Source: CAJBVG01 sp943371235 (GTDB lineage Bacteria; Bacteroidota; Bacteroidia; Sphingobacteriales; Sphingobacteriaceae). From it: a DNA stretch of 61,048 nt. The DNA lies in the NCBI GenBank assembly GCA_943371235.1, contig CALRTZ010000013.1, positions 1 through 61,048 of the forward strand. The letters are read 5' to 3'. Shown piece after piece: positions 1 through 8,509 of the stretch (its first letter is position 1; each line of letters opens with the position of its first letter). The position numbers and the translations under genes are program-made. Below the pieces are notes generated by a model. The model saw only the letters and a list, made by a program, of their open reading frames with translations, ran no database searches and was not told the DNA's origin.

Positions 1-414
1 GTACAAGGCGAAGGCAATGCTACTTTCTATTGGGAAACAGGATGTGATCAGATAAGAGACAGTACATACAATGTATTCTTTACTACTTCTAATCCACCGT
101 GTAAAACACCAGAAGAAACCTTTACGATTAAATTTAAAATTATACCGAACACAGATTTAACGAATCCGATTCCGAATGTGTTTACACCAAACGGCGATAA
201 TCAAAACGATACATACAGAATAGACAAACAATACTTAGTGTATTGCGACCCTGGATTTAAGTTTACGATATTTAACAGATGGGGTAAAATAGTATTTGAA
301 TCAACGGATCCGAATTTTGAGTGGAGAGCAGATGGCTTAGGTTCGGGAACGTATTTTTATACATTGGAATCGAGAGCGAGATCGCAAAGTGGAACGATAG
401 ACATTATAAAATAA
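1..414 (+). CDS. Secreted protein with gliding-motility-type C-terminal domain (3' part)
   Basis: The reading frame is open from base 1, so the gene begins before the window and only its last 137 codons are present. The end holds the hallmark NVFTPNGDNQND, followed by a short beta-rich stretch with FNRWGKIVFES and a final GSGTYFYTLE segment. This is the pattern of the gliding-motility-associated C-terminal domain (CHU_C, type B signal for the type IX secretion system) of Bacteroidota. The family is exported across the outer membrane and is often attached to or released from the cell surface. Nothing can be said of the N-terminal domains. Stop is TAA at 412-414, directly followed by a word-repeat block. 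Confidence 0.85.
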   Translation, partial: VQGEGNATFYWETGCDQIRDSTYNVFFTTSNPPCKTPEETFTIKFKIIPNTDLTNPIPNVFTPNGDNQNDTYRIDKQYLVYCDPGFKFTIFNRWGKIVFESTDPNFEWRADGLGSGTYFYTLESRARSQSGTIDIIK

Positions 415-446
415 TTGTGAGTTGTGAATTGTGAGTTGTGAATTGT
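413..446. repeat. TTGTGA(G/A)T word repeat
   Basis: Four to five degenerate tandem copies of an 8-nt word (AATTGTGA / GTTGTGAA) directly after the stop codon. The same word occurs at 7801-7840, 8050-8090, 8300-8340, 38573-38604, 38700-38730, 46085-46120 and 46216-46243. Confidence 0.8.
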
Positions 447-448
447 CT

Positions 449-480
449 GCCCCGAATGAAGTGAAGTGAAAATGAGGGCT
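449..480 (+). repeat. Degenerate copy of CCCCGAA...GAGGGG dispersed repeat
   Basis: Begins GCCCCGAATGAAG and ends with TGAGGGC. It resembles the reverse complement of the elements at 49101-49137 and 60967-61004, with several of the differences being C to T. Function unknown; see findings. Confidence 0.5.
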
Positions 481-499
481 GAGTTAGGGGGAAAAATAA

Positions 500-539
500 G
501 ATAAAGACCTATTTCTGTGATAAGGGATAGGCCTTTATC
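500..539 (-). terminator. Intrinsic terminator overlapping a gene end
   Basis: Arms 500-512 and 527-539 pair (one G.T mismatch) around a 14-nt loop. On the minus strand the hairpin is followed by a T-rich run. The right arm lies inside the last codons of the 509-1243 gene, whose stop is at 509-511. Confidence 0.55.
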
Positions 540-1243
540 CATTTAATATTATTGTAAACAAAATCATTCAATTTGGCTACTTCGGGGCGCACTATTACTT
601 TCAAACTGTTAGAGTCATGTTCTGATGGATATAAATACTGTGCATTATCAAAATTTATATAAAAACTTCTATTCTTTATATTATCAATAAAACAACCAGA
701 ATAAGCTGAAGGTTCAATATTTACTATTGTTTGGGCTTTTTGCTCAACGAGTATATTATATAAACTATCTACTTGAGCTTTATTGAGAATTGCATAACTT
801 TTATAAGTAAATCTTGCATGCCTAAAATAAGTTCTAGTTGCTAAAAAACAGTCCTTAACTTTTCTGAATACAAACGTTTGATAAGCCCACAAATCGGCGT
901 TGGGCCCAAATTGAAAAGCAAACAGAATATCTTTTTTTATTTGGTAATTTTTAATAAAATCGAGTTGAGAAGCCCGGTAATTATTGGATGAATAATCGTT
1001 CCATAAATGGGTATACTTTGTTTTGAAAGGACTTTCGATTTCTGTATACCATAGTAATTTATTTTCGGTAGCAGAAAGCGAACTAAACTTTTTGAAATTA
1101 AATTTATTTATTTTTTCACTTCTAATAATTTTTTCTGCAGCTATTTTATCGCAACAGCAATCGCTTTCGATAACCTGACTGAAAGTATTCCCAACATTCA
1201 ATGCAAGAGATATTACAATAGCTATAATAATTGATGGTTTCAT
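509..1243 (-). CDS. Secreted hypothetical protein
   Basis: A 244-residue protein that I do not recognise. Residues 1-22 form a signal peptide (MKPS, then a hydrophobic run, cleavage near FSQ). The mature part starts with a cysteine cluster (SDCCCDK) and is otherwise rich in Asn, Tyr and Lys, as expected of an exported low-GC Bacteroidota protein. The ATG at 1243 places the signal peptide correctly. It stands alone: the neighbours are the secreted fragment ending at 414 and the AMP nucleosidase, both separated by repeat-bearing gaps. No function is proposed. Confidence 0.7.
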   Translation of the reverse strand: MKPSIIIAIVISLALNVGNTFSQVIESDCCCDKIAAEKIIRSEKINKFNFKKFSSLSATENKLLWYTEIESPFKTKYTHLWNDYSSNNYRASQLDFIKNYQIKKDILFAFQFGPNADLWAYQTFVFRKVKDCFLATRTYFRHARFTYKSYAILNKAQVDSLYNILVEQKAQTIVNIEPSAYSGCFIDNIKNRSFYINFDNAQYLYPSEHDSNSLKVIVRPEVAKLNDFVYNNIKWIKAYPLSQK

Positions 1244-1302
1244 AGAAACGATGCTTAGCTAAATATAAGAAGTTATTTAATTTGTACGAAAACGCAATAC
1301 AT

Positions 1303-1412
1303 GTGAGATATGAGATATGAGAAGTGAGACGCGATTGTATTTCTAGCTTGATAATTTTGCGCTCTTTGCTCTCAGCTCCCATCTCTTTGCTCCTCTGCAT
1401 CTTTGCGTGAAA
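1303..1412. repeat. GAGATAT and CTCTTTGCTC word repeats
   Basis: The 178-bp gap 1244-1421 contains GTGAGATATGAGATATGAG (1303-1321) and then a second block of CTCTTTGCTC / CATCTTTGCG words (1361-1407). No ORF or clear promoter was seen. Confidence 0.55.
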
Positions 1413-1421
1413 CAGAGCAAA

Positions 1422-2192
1422 CTAAAACTTAAGATGCTTCACTGTAAGCCCGTTGTTAATTAATTGCTCTAACGACTTAATTCCAATGTCGAGGTGTTTC
1501 GTAACGAACATCGAACTTACTTTCTTATCGCTGTCGGCGGTTTTAACGCCTTCTGGGATCATGGGTTGGTCGGATACTAATAAGAGTGCACCTGTAGGAA
1601 TTTCGTTTTTAAAACCAGTTACAAATATGGTAGCTGTTTCCATGTCGATAGCCATGGCGCGTATTTTTTGTAGGTATTCTTTAAAATCTTCGTCGTGCTC
1701 CCAAATTCTTCTATTGGTAGTGTAAACGGTACCTGTCCAATAGTCTTCGTTATTATCTCTGATGGTAGTGGATATTGCTTTCTGTAAAGCGAATGAAGGA
1801 AGCGCTGGCACTTCTGCTGGGAAATAATCGTTCGATGTTCCTTCGCCTCGTATTGCAGCAATAGGTAAAATTAAATCGCCAATTTCATTCTTCTTTTTTA
1901 ATCCTCCACACTTACCTAAAAACAAAACTGCCTTCGGGTTTATGGCACTCAATAAATCCATTACCGTTGCGGCCATTGCACTACCCATACCGAAGTTTAA
2001 TAATGTAATGCCATTTGCCGAAACAGATTGCATCGGTTTATCTAGCCCAATAATTTCGGCATCGTATTTTTCTGCGAACAAAGTTAAATAGTTCGAGAAA
2101 TTAGTAAGTAAAATGTAATCTGTAAAATCTTTCAGTTCTCTACCAGTGTACCTTGGCAACCAGTTTTCTACAATCTCTTCTTTTGTTTTCAT
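1422..2192 (-). CDS. amn: AMP nucleosidase
   Basis: 256 residues of the purine nucleoside phosphorylase/UDP phosphorylase fold, matching the short AMP nucleosidase of Bacteroidota. It hydrolyses AMP to adenine and ribose 5-phosphate in the cytoplasm. Visible family marks are the glycine-rich NFGMGSAMAA near residues 67-76, LGKCGGL near 92-98 (phosphate/ribose site) and the AIDMETATIF segment near 187-196, where the Met-Glu pair contacts the ribose. It lacks the extra N-terminal domain of enterobacterial Amn. It is flanked by word repeats on both sides and is not clearly in an operon with clpX. The start ATG at 2192 is the only reasonable one. Confidence 0.85.
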   Translation of the reverse strand: MKTKEEIVENWLPRYTGRELKDFTDYILLTNFSNYLTLFAEKYDAEIIGLDKPMQSVSANGITLLNFGMGSAMAATVMDLLSAINPKAVLFLGKCGGLKKKNEIGDLILPIAAIRGEGTSNDYFPAEVPALPSFALQKAISTTIRDNNEDYWTGTVYTTNRRIWEHDEDFKEYLQKIRAMAIDMETATIFVTGFKNEIPTGALLLVSDQPMIPEGVKTADSDKKVSSMFVTKHLDIGIKSLEQLINNGLTVKHLKF

Positions 2193-2194
2193 AA

Positions 2195-2285
2195 GCTAGT
2201 GTGCTAGTATGCTAGTGTGCTAGTATGCTCATAACTGAACCCGTTGCTCTAATTAGCACACTAGCACGTTAGCACACTAGCACAC
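2195..2285. repeat. GCTAGTGT word repeat in inverted arms
   Basis: Left arm 2195-2229 is made of GCTAGTGT/GCTAGTAT words. Right arm 2255-2285 is made of their complement GCACACTAGC/ACGTTAGC. A spacer of 25 nt separates them, so the transcript can fold into a long imperfect hairpin between clpX and amn. Confidence 0.7.
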
Positions 2286-2288
2286 GAA

Positions 2289-3527
2289 CTACGCGACTTT
2301 AAGTTTTCTTATTTCTGATTTGTTGAATTTCTCTTGAGCGTACTCAAGGCTTACGTTCAACTTTTTAATTTTATCGTTAGATGGAAGTTCGAACATGGCA
2401 TCAATCATAATGGCTTCCATAATGGATCTTAATCCTCTTGCACCAAGTTTGTATTCCATTGCACGGTCTACCATAAATTCCAATACTTCTTTTTCAACGC
2501 TTAGTTGAATATCTTCATATTCAAATAATTTTTGGTATTGTTTAATGATGGAATTTTTTGGTTCGGTAAGTATGCTGATAAGTGTTTCTCTATCTAATGG
2601 ATTCAAATGAGTAAGCACTGGCAAACGACCAATTAATTCTGGTATTAATCCGAAGCTTTTTAAATCTTGCGGGCTAACATATTTCAATAAATTATCTTGA
2701 TCTATTTTTTCGTGTTTACGATCCATCTGGTAACCGATAGATTGTGTTTGCAACCTACGTGCAATTTTTTTATCAATTCCATCAAATGCACCACCACATA
2801 TAAACAAAATGTTTTGTGTGTTTATGGCAATCATTTTTTGATCCGGATGTTTACGTCCGCCTTGCGGTGGTACGTTTACAATAGTGCCTTCTAAAATTTT
2901 CAATAATGCTTGCTGTACTCCTTCGCCTGAAACGTCGCGGGTAATAGAAGGATTATCACTTTTACGAGCAATTTTATCAATCTCATCAATATACACAATA
3001 CCACGTTCTGCTGAAGCTACATCATAATCTGCGGCTTGAAGTAATCGTGTTAATATACTTTCCACGTCTTCGCCTACGTAACCAGCTTCTGTTAAAACCG
3101 TAGCATCTACTATACAAAACGGAACATGCAATACTTTTGCAATGGTTTTTGCCAACAGCGTTTTACCTGTACCCGTTTCGCCAACTAACACAATGTTCGA
3201 TTTTTCAATCTCCACTTCATCGTCGCCTTTTTGTTGTGCTAAACGTTTGTAATGGTTGTATACCGCAACCGCTAAAATTCTTTTTGCATCATCTTGCCCA
3301 ATAACATATTGATCAAGGTGTGTTTTGATATCTTTTGGTTTCGCTACGTTTAATGAACTGCTTAGAATCTTCGCATTTTGCTGCGTAGATTCTTCAGTTA
3401 AAATAGTATTAGCCTGTTGAATACATTTGTCGCAAATATGCGCATCGATTCCAGCAATAAGCACTAAACTGTCTTGCTTATTTGCTCCGCAAAAGGAGCA
3501 ATGGATATCGCGGTTTTGTTTTGCCAT
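2289..3527 (-). CDS. clpX: ATP-dependent Clp protease ATP-binding subunit ClpX
   Basis: A 412-residue AAA+ unfoldase that recognises tagged substrates and feeds them to ClpP. The N-terminal zinc-binding domain has C10, C13, C32 and C35. Walker A is GETGTGKT at 117-124, the Walker B/sensor region includes VYIDEIDK, and the C-terminal small domain includes the sensor-2 stretch KLGARGLRSIMEAI. Length is normal. It follows clpP with a 2-bp gap, so the two are almost certainly cotranscribed in the usual clpP-clpX order. Confidence 0.97.
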   Translation of the reverse strand: MAKQNRDIHCSFCGANKQDSLVLIAGIDAHICDKCIQQANTILTEESTQQNAKILSSSLNVAKPKDIKTHLDQYVIGQDDAKRILAVAVYNHYKRLAQQKGDDEVEIEKSNIVLVGETGTGKTLLAKTIAKVLHVPFCIVDATVLTEAGYVGEDVESILTRLLQAADYDVASAERGIVYIDEIDKIARKSDNPSITRDVSGEGVQQALLKILEGTIVNVPPQGGRKHPDQKMIAINTQNILFICGGAFDGIDKKIARRLQTQSIGYQMDRKHEKIDQDNLLKYVSPQDLKSFGLIPELIGRLPVLTHLNPLDRETLISILTEPKNSIIKQYQKLFEYEDIQLSVEKEVLEFMVDRAMEYKLGARGLRSIMEAIMIDAMFELPSNDKIKKLNVSLEYAQEKFNKSEIRKLKVA

Positions 3528-3529
3528 TT

Positions 3530-4234
3530 TTATTTTTCTGTTTTTGGCGAGCCTACTAAAATCTCATCTATCATTCCGAACTCTTTAGCCTCGTGTGCAA
3601 TCATCCAATAATCACGGTCAGAACTTTCCCATACTTTTTCGTATGATTGGCCTGAGTGTTTAGCAATGATTTCGTATAATTCTTTTTTCAATTTACCAAT
3701 TTCACGAGCGGTAATTTCAATATCAGATGCTTGGCCTTCTGCCCCACCCAATGGTTGGTGTATCATTACTCTCGAATGTGTTAACGCAGCACGCTTGCCT
3801 TCTGTACCTGCGCACAATAATACTGCTGCCATACTTGCAGCCATACCTGTACAAATGGTTGCTACGTCTGGCGAAATAAATTGCATGGTATCATAAATAC
3901 CTAAGCCTGCATATACAGAACCTCCTGGCGAGTTAATGTATATTTGGATGTCTTTTTTTGCATCTGTTGATTGCAAAAATAGCAATTGTGCTTGGATAAT
4001 GTTCGCTACACTGTCATAAATCGCATCGCCCATAAAAATGATACGATCCATCATTAAACGCGAGAAAACGTCCATTTGAGCAACATTTAATTGCCTTTCT
4101 TCAATAATATACGGGGTAACATTACCCGGAACCATTCTATTTTCTACTCTAGAAATGAAATTATCTACCTGAATACTGTTGATTCTGTGATGCTTAACTG
4201 CGTAATTGCGAAATTCTTTTTTATCTATTTTCAT
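3530..4234 (-). CDS. clpP: ATP-dependent Clp protease proteolytic subunit ClpP
   Basis: A 234-residue serine peptidase of family S14. The nucleophile is S134 in GMAASMAAV, the catalytic His is H159 in VMIHQPLGG, and the Asp is in the SDRDYW segment near 208. The oxyanion loop SPGGSVYAG (102-110) is intact. It is somewhat longer at the N-terminus than E. coli ClpP, consistent with a propeptide or an extended N-terminus. First gene of the clpP-clpX pair. Confidence 0.96.
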   Translation of the reverse strand: MKIDKKEFRNYAVKHHRINSIQVDNFISRVENRMVPGNVTPYIIEERQLNVAQMDVFSRLMMDRIIFMGDAIYDSVANIIQAQLLFLQSTDAKKDIQIYINSPGGSVYAGLGIYDTMQFISPDVATICTGMAASMAAVLLCAGTEGKRAALTHSRVMIHQPLGGAEGQASDIEITAREIGKLKKELYEIIAKHSGQSYEKVWESSDRDYWMIAHEAKEFGMIDEILVGSPKTEK

Positions 4235-4295
4235 ATCTTAAAATTGTCTACATATAACGAACCAATTTAGGGAAAGTTTTGTAAATCGCAAATCG

Positions 4296-4468
4296 TGATT
4301 AGTGACTGGTGACTAGTGACTGGTGGGGCTAAATTGTTAGAAAAAGGGAAGTATATTTATAAATAGCATTAATCTTTAAGCAAAAAATGACTAGGAACTG
4401 AGGGTATATAGTAAAATTTATTTCAATTTCACTAATGTTCCGCCAGTCACTAGTCACTAGTCACTATT
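4296..4468. repeat. AGTGACTG word repeat in inverted arms
   Basis: Left arm 4296-4328 (AGTGACTGGTGACTAGTGAC) and right arm 4441-4468 (its approximate complement, CCAGTCACTAGTCACTAG) enclose about 112 bp of AT-rich DNA. The 245-bp gap between tig and clpP holds nothing else that I recognise. Confidence 0.7.
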
Positions 4469-4479
4469 GAATAAATCAA

Positions 4480-5832
4480 CTATTTCAGTTCAAGAAACTT
4501 ATTGTAATCAATCTCCTTCTCATCCAAAGTAACGATGGTTTTTAACAAATCGAATACTTTTTGGCTTCTTACTTCTTCGTACAAGCGATTTGCTTGTTCG
4601 CGATTTTGTAAAAAGTTCATGGCATAAGAACTTAATTGCTCTTCTGTTAATGGTTGTGGGCTGTACATTTTGAATTGTGCATCAATTCTTTTCTTTGCTA
4701 ATTCTACCACTTCTTCTGGAGCAATTTCCATTTTATTTTCAGAAATAATTTTGTTTGCGATTAATGTCCATTTAAGGTTTTTCGCAAAATCATCATACTG
4801 CTCTGCAATTTGAGTATCGTCTAAATTATTTTCGTTGGTTGCCTTTAACCATCTCTTTAAGAAATCATTTGGCAATTCCATGTTGAATTTAGCAACTCCG
4901 TACTCGTAAATATCTTGTTGAAGTTTACGATCTGCATTGTCTTGCATAATGCCAATTAACTCTTCTTTCATTTTCTCAATAAATTCTGCTTCGGTAGTAA
5001 CACCACCTTCGCCATAAATTTTATCGAAAAACTCTTGGTTCATGTCTGCTTCTTCAATACGATTTACGTTTTTAACTGTTAAACGGAAATTCGATTTAAG
5101 ATCTTTCGCTAATTCTTCGTCGATGTTTAATAAATGAGCAATTCTATGAGCATCATTATTGTATGCTTTTTGTAAATCTAAATCGATGGTCGAATCTTTC
5201 TTCAATCCGATTAATGATTTTTTGATTTTCTCATCTGTCACTAAATCTAAACGTACCGAAGCTGTGTGCGATATACCACCTTCGAATACCGAAGTATCTG
5301 GAGATAATTGAACTAATTCGCCATATATTACATCGTCGTTTAATTCTACCGCTTCAGGATTAGTCATTTTACCATAACTTCTGCGGATGTTTTTTAAACG
5401 ACCGTTCAACGTTTCATCGTCGATGCGTACTTTGTAATACACTAATTTATCTTTCGCGCTGAACGACTCTTTAATTTCTGGTGCAAGTCCCATTTCGAAT
5501 GAGAACTCGAACTCATCTGTGAAATCCCATTTAGGTTCGTAAGCATCGTCTGTTTTAGGCAATGGTTGACCCAATACTTTTAAATCTTGCTCAGTGATGT
5601 AATTGTTTAATGAATCCGATAGTAAACGGTTAATTTCATCAACTAAAATACTTTTACCATATAATTTTTTGATGTGAGAAGCTGGAACCATGCCTGGGCG
5701 AAAACCTGGCATGCGTACTTTTTTACTCTGCTCTTTAATTGCTTTTTCTACTTGATCTAAATAATCTGTAGGAGCTAATTTAATTTTAACTACTGCGTTT
5801 AATTGATCGATGTTTTCTTTTGTGATATTCAT
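4480..5832 (-). CDS. tig: Trigger factor
   Basis: A 450-residue ribosome-associated chaperone. The ribosome-docking signature is seen in the N-terminal domain as MPGFRPGMVPASHIKK near residues 41-56. A central PPIase-like region follows, and the helical C-terminal substrate-binding domain runs from about residue 240. The C-terminal end is rich in charged helices, as in the family. It lies directly upstream of clpP-clpX on the same strand, the classical tig-clpP-clpX order, but a 245-bp repeat-bearing gap suggests separate transcription. Confidence 0.95.
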   Translation of the reverse strand: MNITKENIDQLNAVVKIKLAPTDYLDQVEKAIKEQSKKVRMPGFRPGMVPASHIKKLYGKSILVDEINRLLSDSLNNYITEQDLKVLGQPLPKTDDAYEPKWDFTDEFEFSFEMGLAPEIKESFSAKDKLVYYKVRIDDETLNGRLKNIRRSYGKMTNPEAVELNDDVIYGELVQLSPDTSVFEGGISHTASVRLDLVTDEKIKKSLIGLKKDSTIDLDLQKAYNNDAHRIAHLLNIDEELAKDLKSNFRLTVKNVNRIEEADMNQEFFDKIYGEGGVTTEAEFIEKMKEELIGIMQDNADRKLQQDIYEYGVAKFNMELPNDFLKRWLKATNENNLDDTQIAEQYDDFAKNLKWTLIANKIISENKMEIAPEEVVELAKKRIDAQFKMYSPQPLTEEQLSSYAMNFLQNREQANRLYEEVRSQKVFDLLKTIVTLDEKEIDYNKFLELK

Positions 5833-5861
5833 GATATACTATTTTTCAATTTTAAAAAAAT

Positions 5862-5885
5862 AAAGCCTTGTGTGTGCAAGGCTTT
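5862..5885 (-). terminator. Terminator after tRNA-Leu
   Basis: Perfect 9-bp arms AAAGCCTTG (5862-5870) and CAAGGCTTT (5877-5885) with a 6-nt loop. On the minus strand the hairpin is followed by seven T residues. It ends the tRNA-Leu transcript before tig. Confidence 0.8.
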
Positions 5886-5892
5886 TATTTTG

Positions 5893-5974
5893 TGCGGAAG
5901 AAGGGACTCGAACCCCCACGCCGTGAAGCGCCAGATCCTAAGTCTGGTGCGGCTACCAATTACGCCACTTCCGC
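5893..5974 (-). tRNA. tRNA-Leu (anticodon UAG)
   Basis: Minus-strand cloverleaf of 82 nt. Acceptor arms GCGGAAG/CTTCCGC (5968-5974 and 5894-5900), anticodon stem CCAGA/TCTGG with loop CTTAGGA giving anticodon TAG, a long variable arm typical of class II tRNAs, and the T-arm GGGGGTTCGAGTCCC. The CCA end is not encoded. Confidence 0.93.
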
Positions 5975-6116
5975 GTACCTTCTCAACAGTAAGAATTAAA
6001 TCCTTCCATTGAATTGGACTGCAAAGGTAAAATTATTTAAAGAAAAATGGAAATATATTTTCGAATACGAATTATGATAAAGGCTAGGCTGGCTACATGT
6101 ATAAATACACTACCAA

Positions 6117-6908
6117 TCAAACACTTAACAATTCTTGCATGTAGGCTGCTGTATGTTTAAGCCTAGAACCGTACCAAGAAAACAGCTCCCCGTCTACCAA
6201 TTGGATGCTTGCGTTTGGGCAAATTGACTGTAACTCTACTATGTGTTTGTTTTTAAAGGGATATGGCTCAGATGAGAGGTAAATGAGGGCTGGATTGAGT
6301 TTCTGCAATGCTTCTGCCTCTATTTCGGGGTAGCGACTGTTATTAGCTAAATATGGAGCAATGTTAACAAGCCCCATTTTTTGCAATAAATGGTCGATAA
6401 AGGTGTTTTCGCCTGCCAACATGTAAGGACCACGCCAAATGAAATAGGCAACGCGTTTTGGTTCCGAAAGTTTTGGTAGGGTTAAAAAGTTTTCTTTTAT
6501 CTCCGATACAAGTTCGTTTGCTTCAACACTTTTAGTAAAAACATCTCCTAAACTAAGCATCATCTGGTATGCATCTTCTAGGGTGTAAATATCGCTGATC
6601 CAAACCGGAACATGCTTCATTAGCTCTTCAATTTGAAGTTGTTCGTTTTCTTCTTTATTTGCAATTACAATGCTGGGTTGTAAAGCTAAAATCTTTTCGA
6701 TGTTAATGGTTTTGGTGCCACCAATAATGGTTTTGTTCTTTATGGCGTTTGCAGGGTGAATGCAGAATTTTGTAATGCCTACAATGTTTTCAGCCAAACC
6801 AATGTCGAATAAGAATTCTGTTTGAGAAGGCACTAAGGATACAATTTTTAAGTTATCCTGCTTAAAATTTAAGCTTAACGTTCTTCCTAACTGGTCGGTA
6901 CAAATCAT
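6117..6908 (-). CDS. BtuF/TroA-like substrate-binding protein without signal peptide
   Basis: 263 residues with the helical-backbone metal receptor fold used by cobalamin and ferric-siderophore binding proteins (BtuF, FepB). Marks are KIVSLVPSQTEFLFDIGLAENIVGIT near the N-terminus, the P-loop-like IIGGTKTINIEKILALQPSIV segment and a C-terminal SWYGSRL motif close to the usual 'PGPR' site. It begins MICTDQLGRTL and has no signal peptide or lipobox, although family members normally act in the periplasm. It overlaps the upstream membrane-anchored gene by one base (TAATG), so the two are translationally coupled. No permease or ATPase is next to it. Confidence 0.75.
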   Translation of the reverse strand: MICTDQLGRTLSLNFKQDNLKIVSLVPSQTEFLFDIGLAENIVGITKFCIHPANAIKNKTIIGGTKTINIEKILALQPSIVIANKEENEQLQIEELMKHVPVWISDIYTLEDAYQMMLSLGDVFTKSVEANELVSEIKENFLTLPKLSEPKRVAYFIWRGPYMLAGENTFIDHLLQKMGLVNIAPYLANNSRYPEIEAEALQKLNPALIYLSSEPYPFKNKHIVELQSICPNASIQLVDGELFSWYGSRLKHTAAYMQELLSV

Positions 6909-7786
6909 TACTCTGCTGCTCTTTCAAAAACTAAGTTATCTTTTTCGAATTTCACTAATTGATGAGGGAATGTTTGTTCGAAGTAATATACATTGCTTTT
7001 TGCATCATCAAGTTTAACTAAAACCTTGTAAACATTAGTATTTGCTATGCTCTCCGCTCTCATACTTACATCGGCTTTATATAATTTGAACGTACCAATT
7101 CCATCTATTAATTGAGATTCTAACACATCTACTGTAAATTTAGTAGAGTCGTTAAAATTTAAGGCTCTTAAGCAAATTGGCAATTGATCTTCTAACAATG
7201 CATCTTTCGGAAATACTTTATCGCCAATGCCTTGTTTATCTAAATAAGAATCGTATTTAAGGGTAATTACACTTTTATTGTTGAAAAATGATTTATGAGT
7301 GATTCCCCAAGCATGCGAGGTGGTGCTTGTCATTTTATGCAATACCAATGGGTTCATACATAGTGTAGCCATTTGTGCAATATAAGCGGTATCTGTAGTG
7401 TTATTGTATTTTTCGATGGAAGTAGTTAACACCTTATACAAATCTGGGCGTGCAGTGCTTTTTGTTTGTACATTAAACTGGTCGTTAAAGGTTTCTTTAC
7501 GAGTTGCATAGCTAAGGATGTAAACCTTATCATTATACACCGCTTTATAAATATTCTTTTCGAGCTTTACACTGTCCCAATATGCATTATTTGCAAATTC
7601 TTTATTAAAATGTTGATGAATGGAATTAAAATAAGTTTGTCTACTATCAAACTCCTTTTTGGTCTTGCTTTTAGCGAATTGTATAGAGAACCAAATAGCA
7701 AATAAAATAGCTATACCGCCAAATATCGCTGCAATTTTAACTGCATTATCGAGAATTCTTTTCGGTTTTTCGTGTCGGTCTGTCAT
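6908..7786 (-). CDS. Membrane-anchored hypothetical protein
   Basis: 292 residues. After a charged cytoplasmic start (TDRHEKPKR) a single hydrophobic helix spans about residues 16-35. The remaining 250 residues are probably periplasmic, mixed alpha/beta and without cysteine clusters. No family was recognised. It is the first gene of a pair with the BtuF-like protein (1-bp overlap) and may serve the same process. Upstream lies the long repeat-bearing gap 7787-8544. Confidence 0.65.
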   Translation of the reverse strand: MTDRHEKPKRILDNAVKIAAIFGGIAILFAIWFSIQFAKSKTKKEFDSRQTYFNSIHQHFNKEFANNAYWDSVKLEKNIYKAVYNDKVYILSYATRKETFNDQFNVQTKSTARPDLYKVLTTSIEKYNNTTDTAYIAQMATLCMNPLVLHKMTSTTSHAWGITHKSFFNNKSVITLKYDSYLDKQGIGDKVFPKDALLEDQLPICLRALNFNDSTKFTVDVLESQLIDGIGTFKLYKADVSMRAESIANTNVYKVLVKLDDAKSNVYYFEQTFPHQLVKFEKDNLVFERAAE

Positions 7787-7800
7787 GGGGGCAAATATAC

Positions 7801-8395
7801 AGATGAATTGTGAATTGTGAGTTGTGAATTGTGAATTGGGGGAAAGATTGCAAATTGGAAAGGTATTTAACTTGGGTCCTTCAATCGGTTGATTTTTTTT
7901 TCAATACTATAAATTTATAAATAAAAAAGCTATTTACTTTATCTTTTCTATTGAATGAATGCTACGGATTTTACTATTTGCTTTACAGTTATTTTTCGCA
8001 CCATTTTATTTCTAAATTTACAGTATTGATAGAGAGTAACTTAGTAGGGAAATGAATTGTGAGATGTGAATTGTGAATTGTGAATTGGGGGAAAAATTGC
8101 AAATTCGAAACCTATTTAGCTTGGGTCCATCAATCGGTTGAATTTTTTTTTCAATACTATAAATTTATAAATAAAAAAGCTATTTACTTTATCTTTTCTA
8201 TTGAATGAATGCTAAGGATTTTATAATTTGCTTTACAGTTATTTTTCGCACCATTTTATTTCTAAATTTACAGTATTGATGGAGAGAAGCTTAGTAGGGA
8301 AATGAATTGTGAGATGTGAATTGTGAATTGTGAATTGGGGGAAAGATTGCAAATTGGAGAGTTATTTAGCTTGGTAACCATCAATTGGTTGAATT
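7801..8395. repeat. 250-bp tandem direct repeat, 2.3 copies
   Basis: The 758-bp gap 7787-8544 is filled by a unit of 249-250 bp. The anchor GGGGGAAA occurs at 7838, 8087 and 8337. The first two copies match closely over their whole length; the third stops matching after about 60 bp. Each unit starts with TTGTGAAT words, then has a small palindrome TCAATCGGTTGA, a palindromic TATAAATTTATA and a region free of ORFs. No coding potential was seen. Confidence 0.9.
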
Positions 8396-8509
8396 TAGAA
8401 AGCCAAAGGTGCAACTCATTAAATAGAATTTTGTCTGTTTAATCCGTAGCAACAAGTATATAGAAATCAGGCTGTGACTAGCTTTTGGATTTCAAAATTC
8501 AACCAATTG
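8382..8509. repeat. 15-bp inverted repeat at the end of the tandem block
   Basis: Arms CAATTGGTTGAATTT (8382-8396) and its exact complement AAATTCAACCAATTG (8495-8509) enclose 98 bp. The left arm is a variant of the TCAATCGGTTGA palindrome present in each 250-bp unit. Confidence 0.75.

Noticed and set aside
415..480. TTGTGAAT words considered as Crp sites (TTGTGA half-sites)
   Set aside because: They are tandem and degenerate, occur downstream of genes as often as upstream, and lack 5-N6-5 symmetry.
7801..8395. Tandem block considered as a CRISPR array
   Set aside because: The unit is 250 bp, with no short repeat-spacer alternation and no cas genes in the window.
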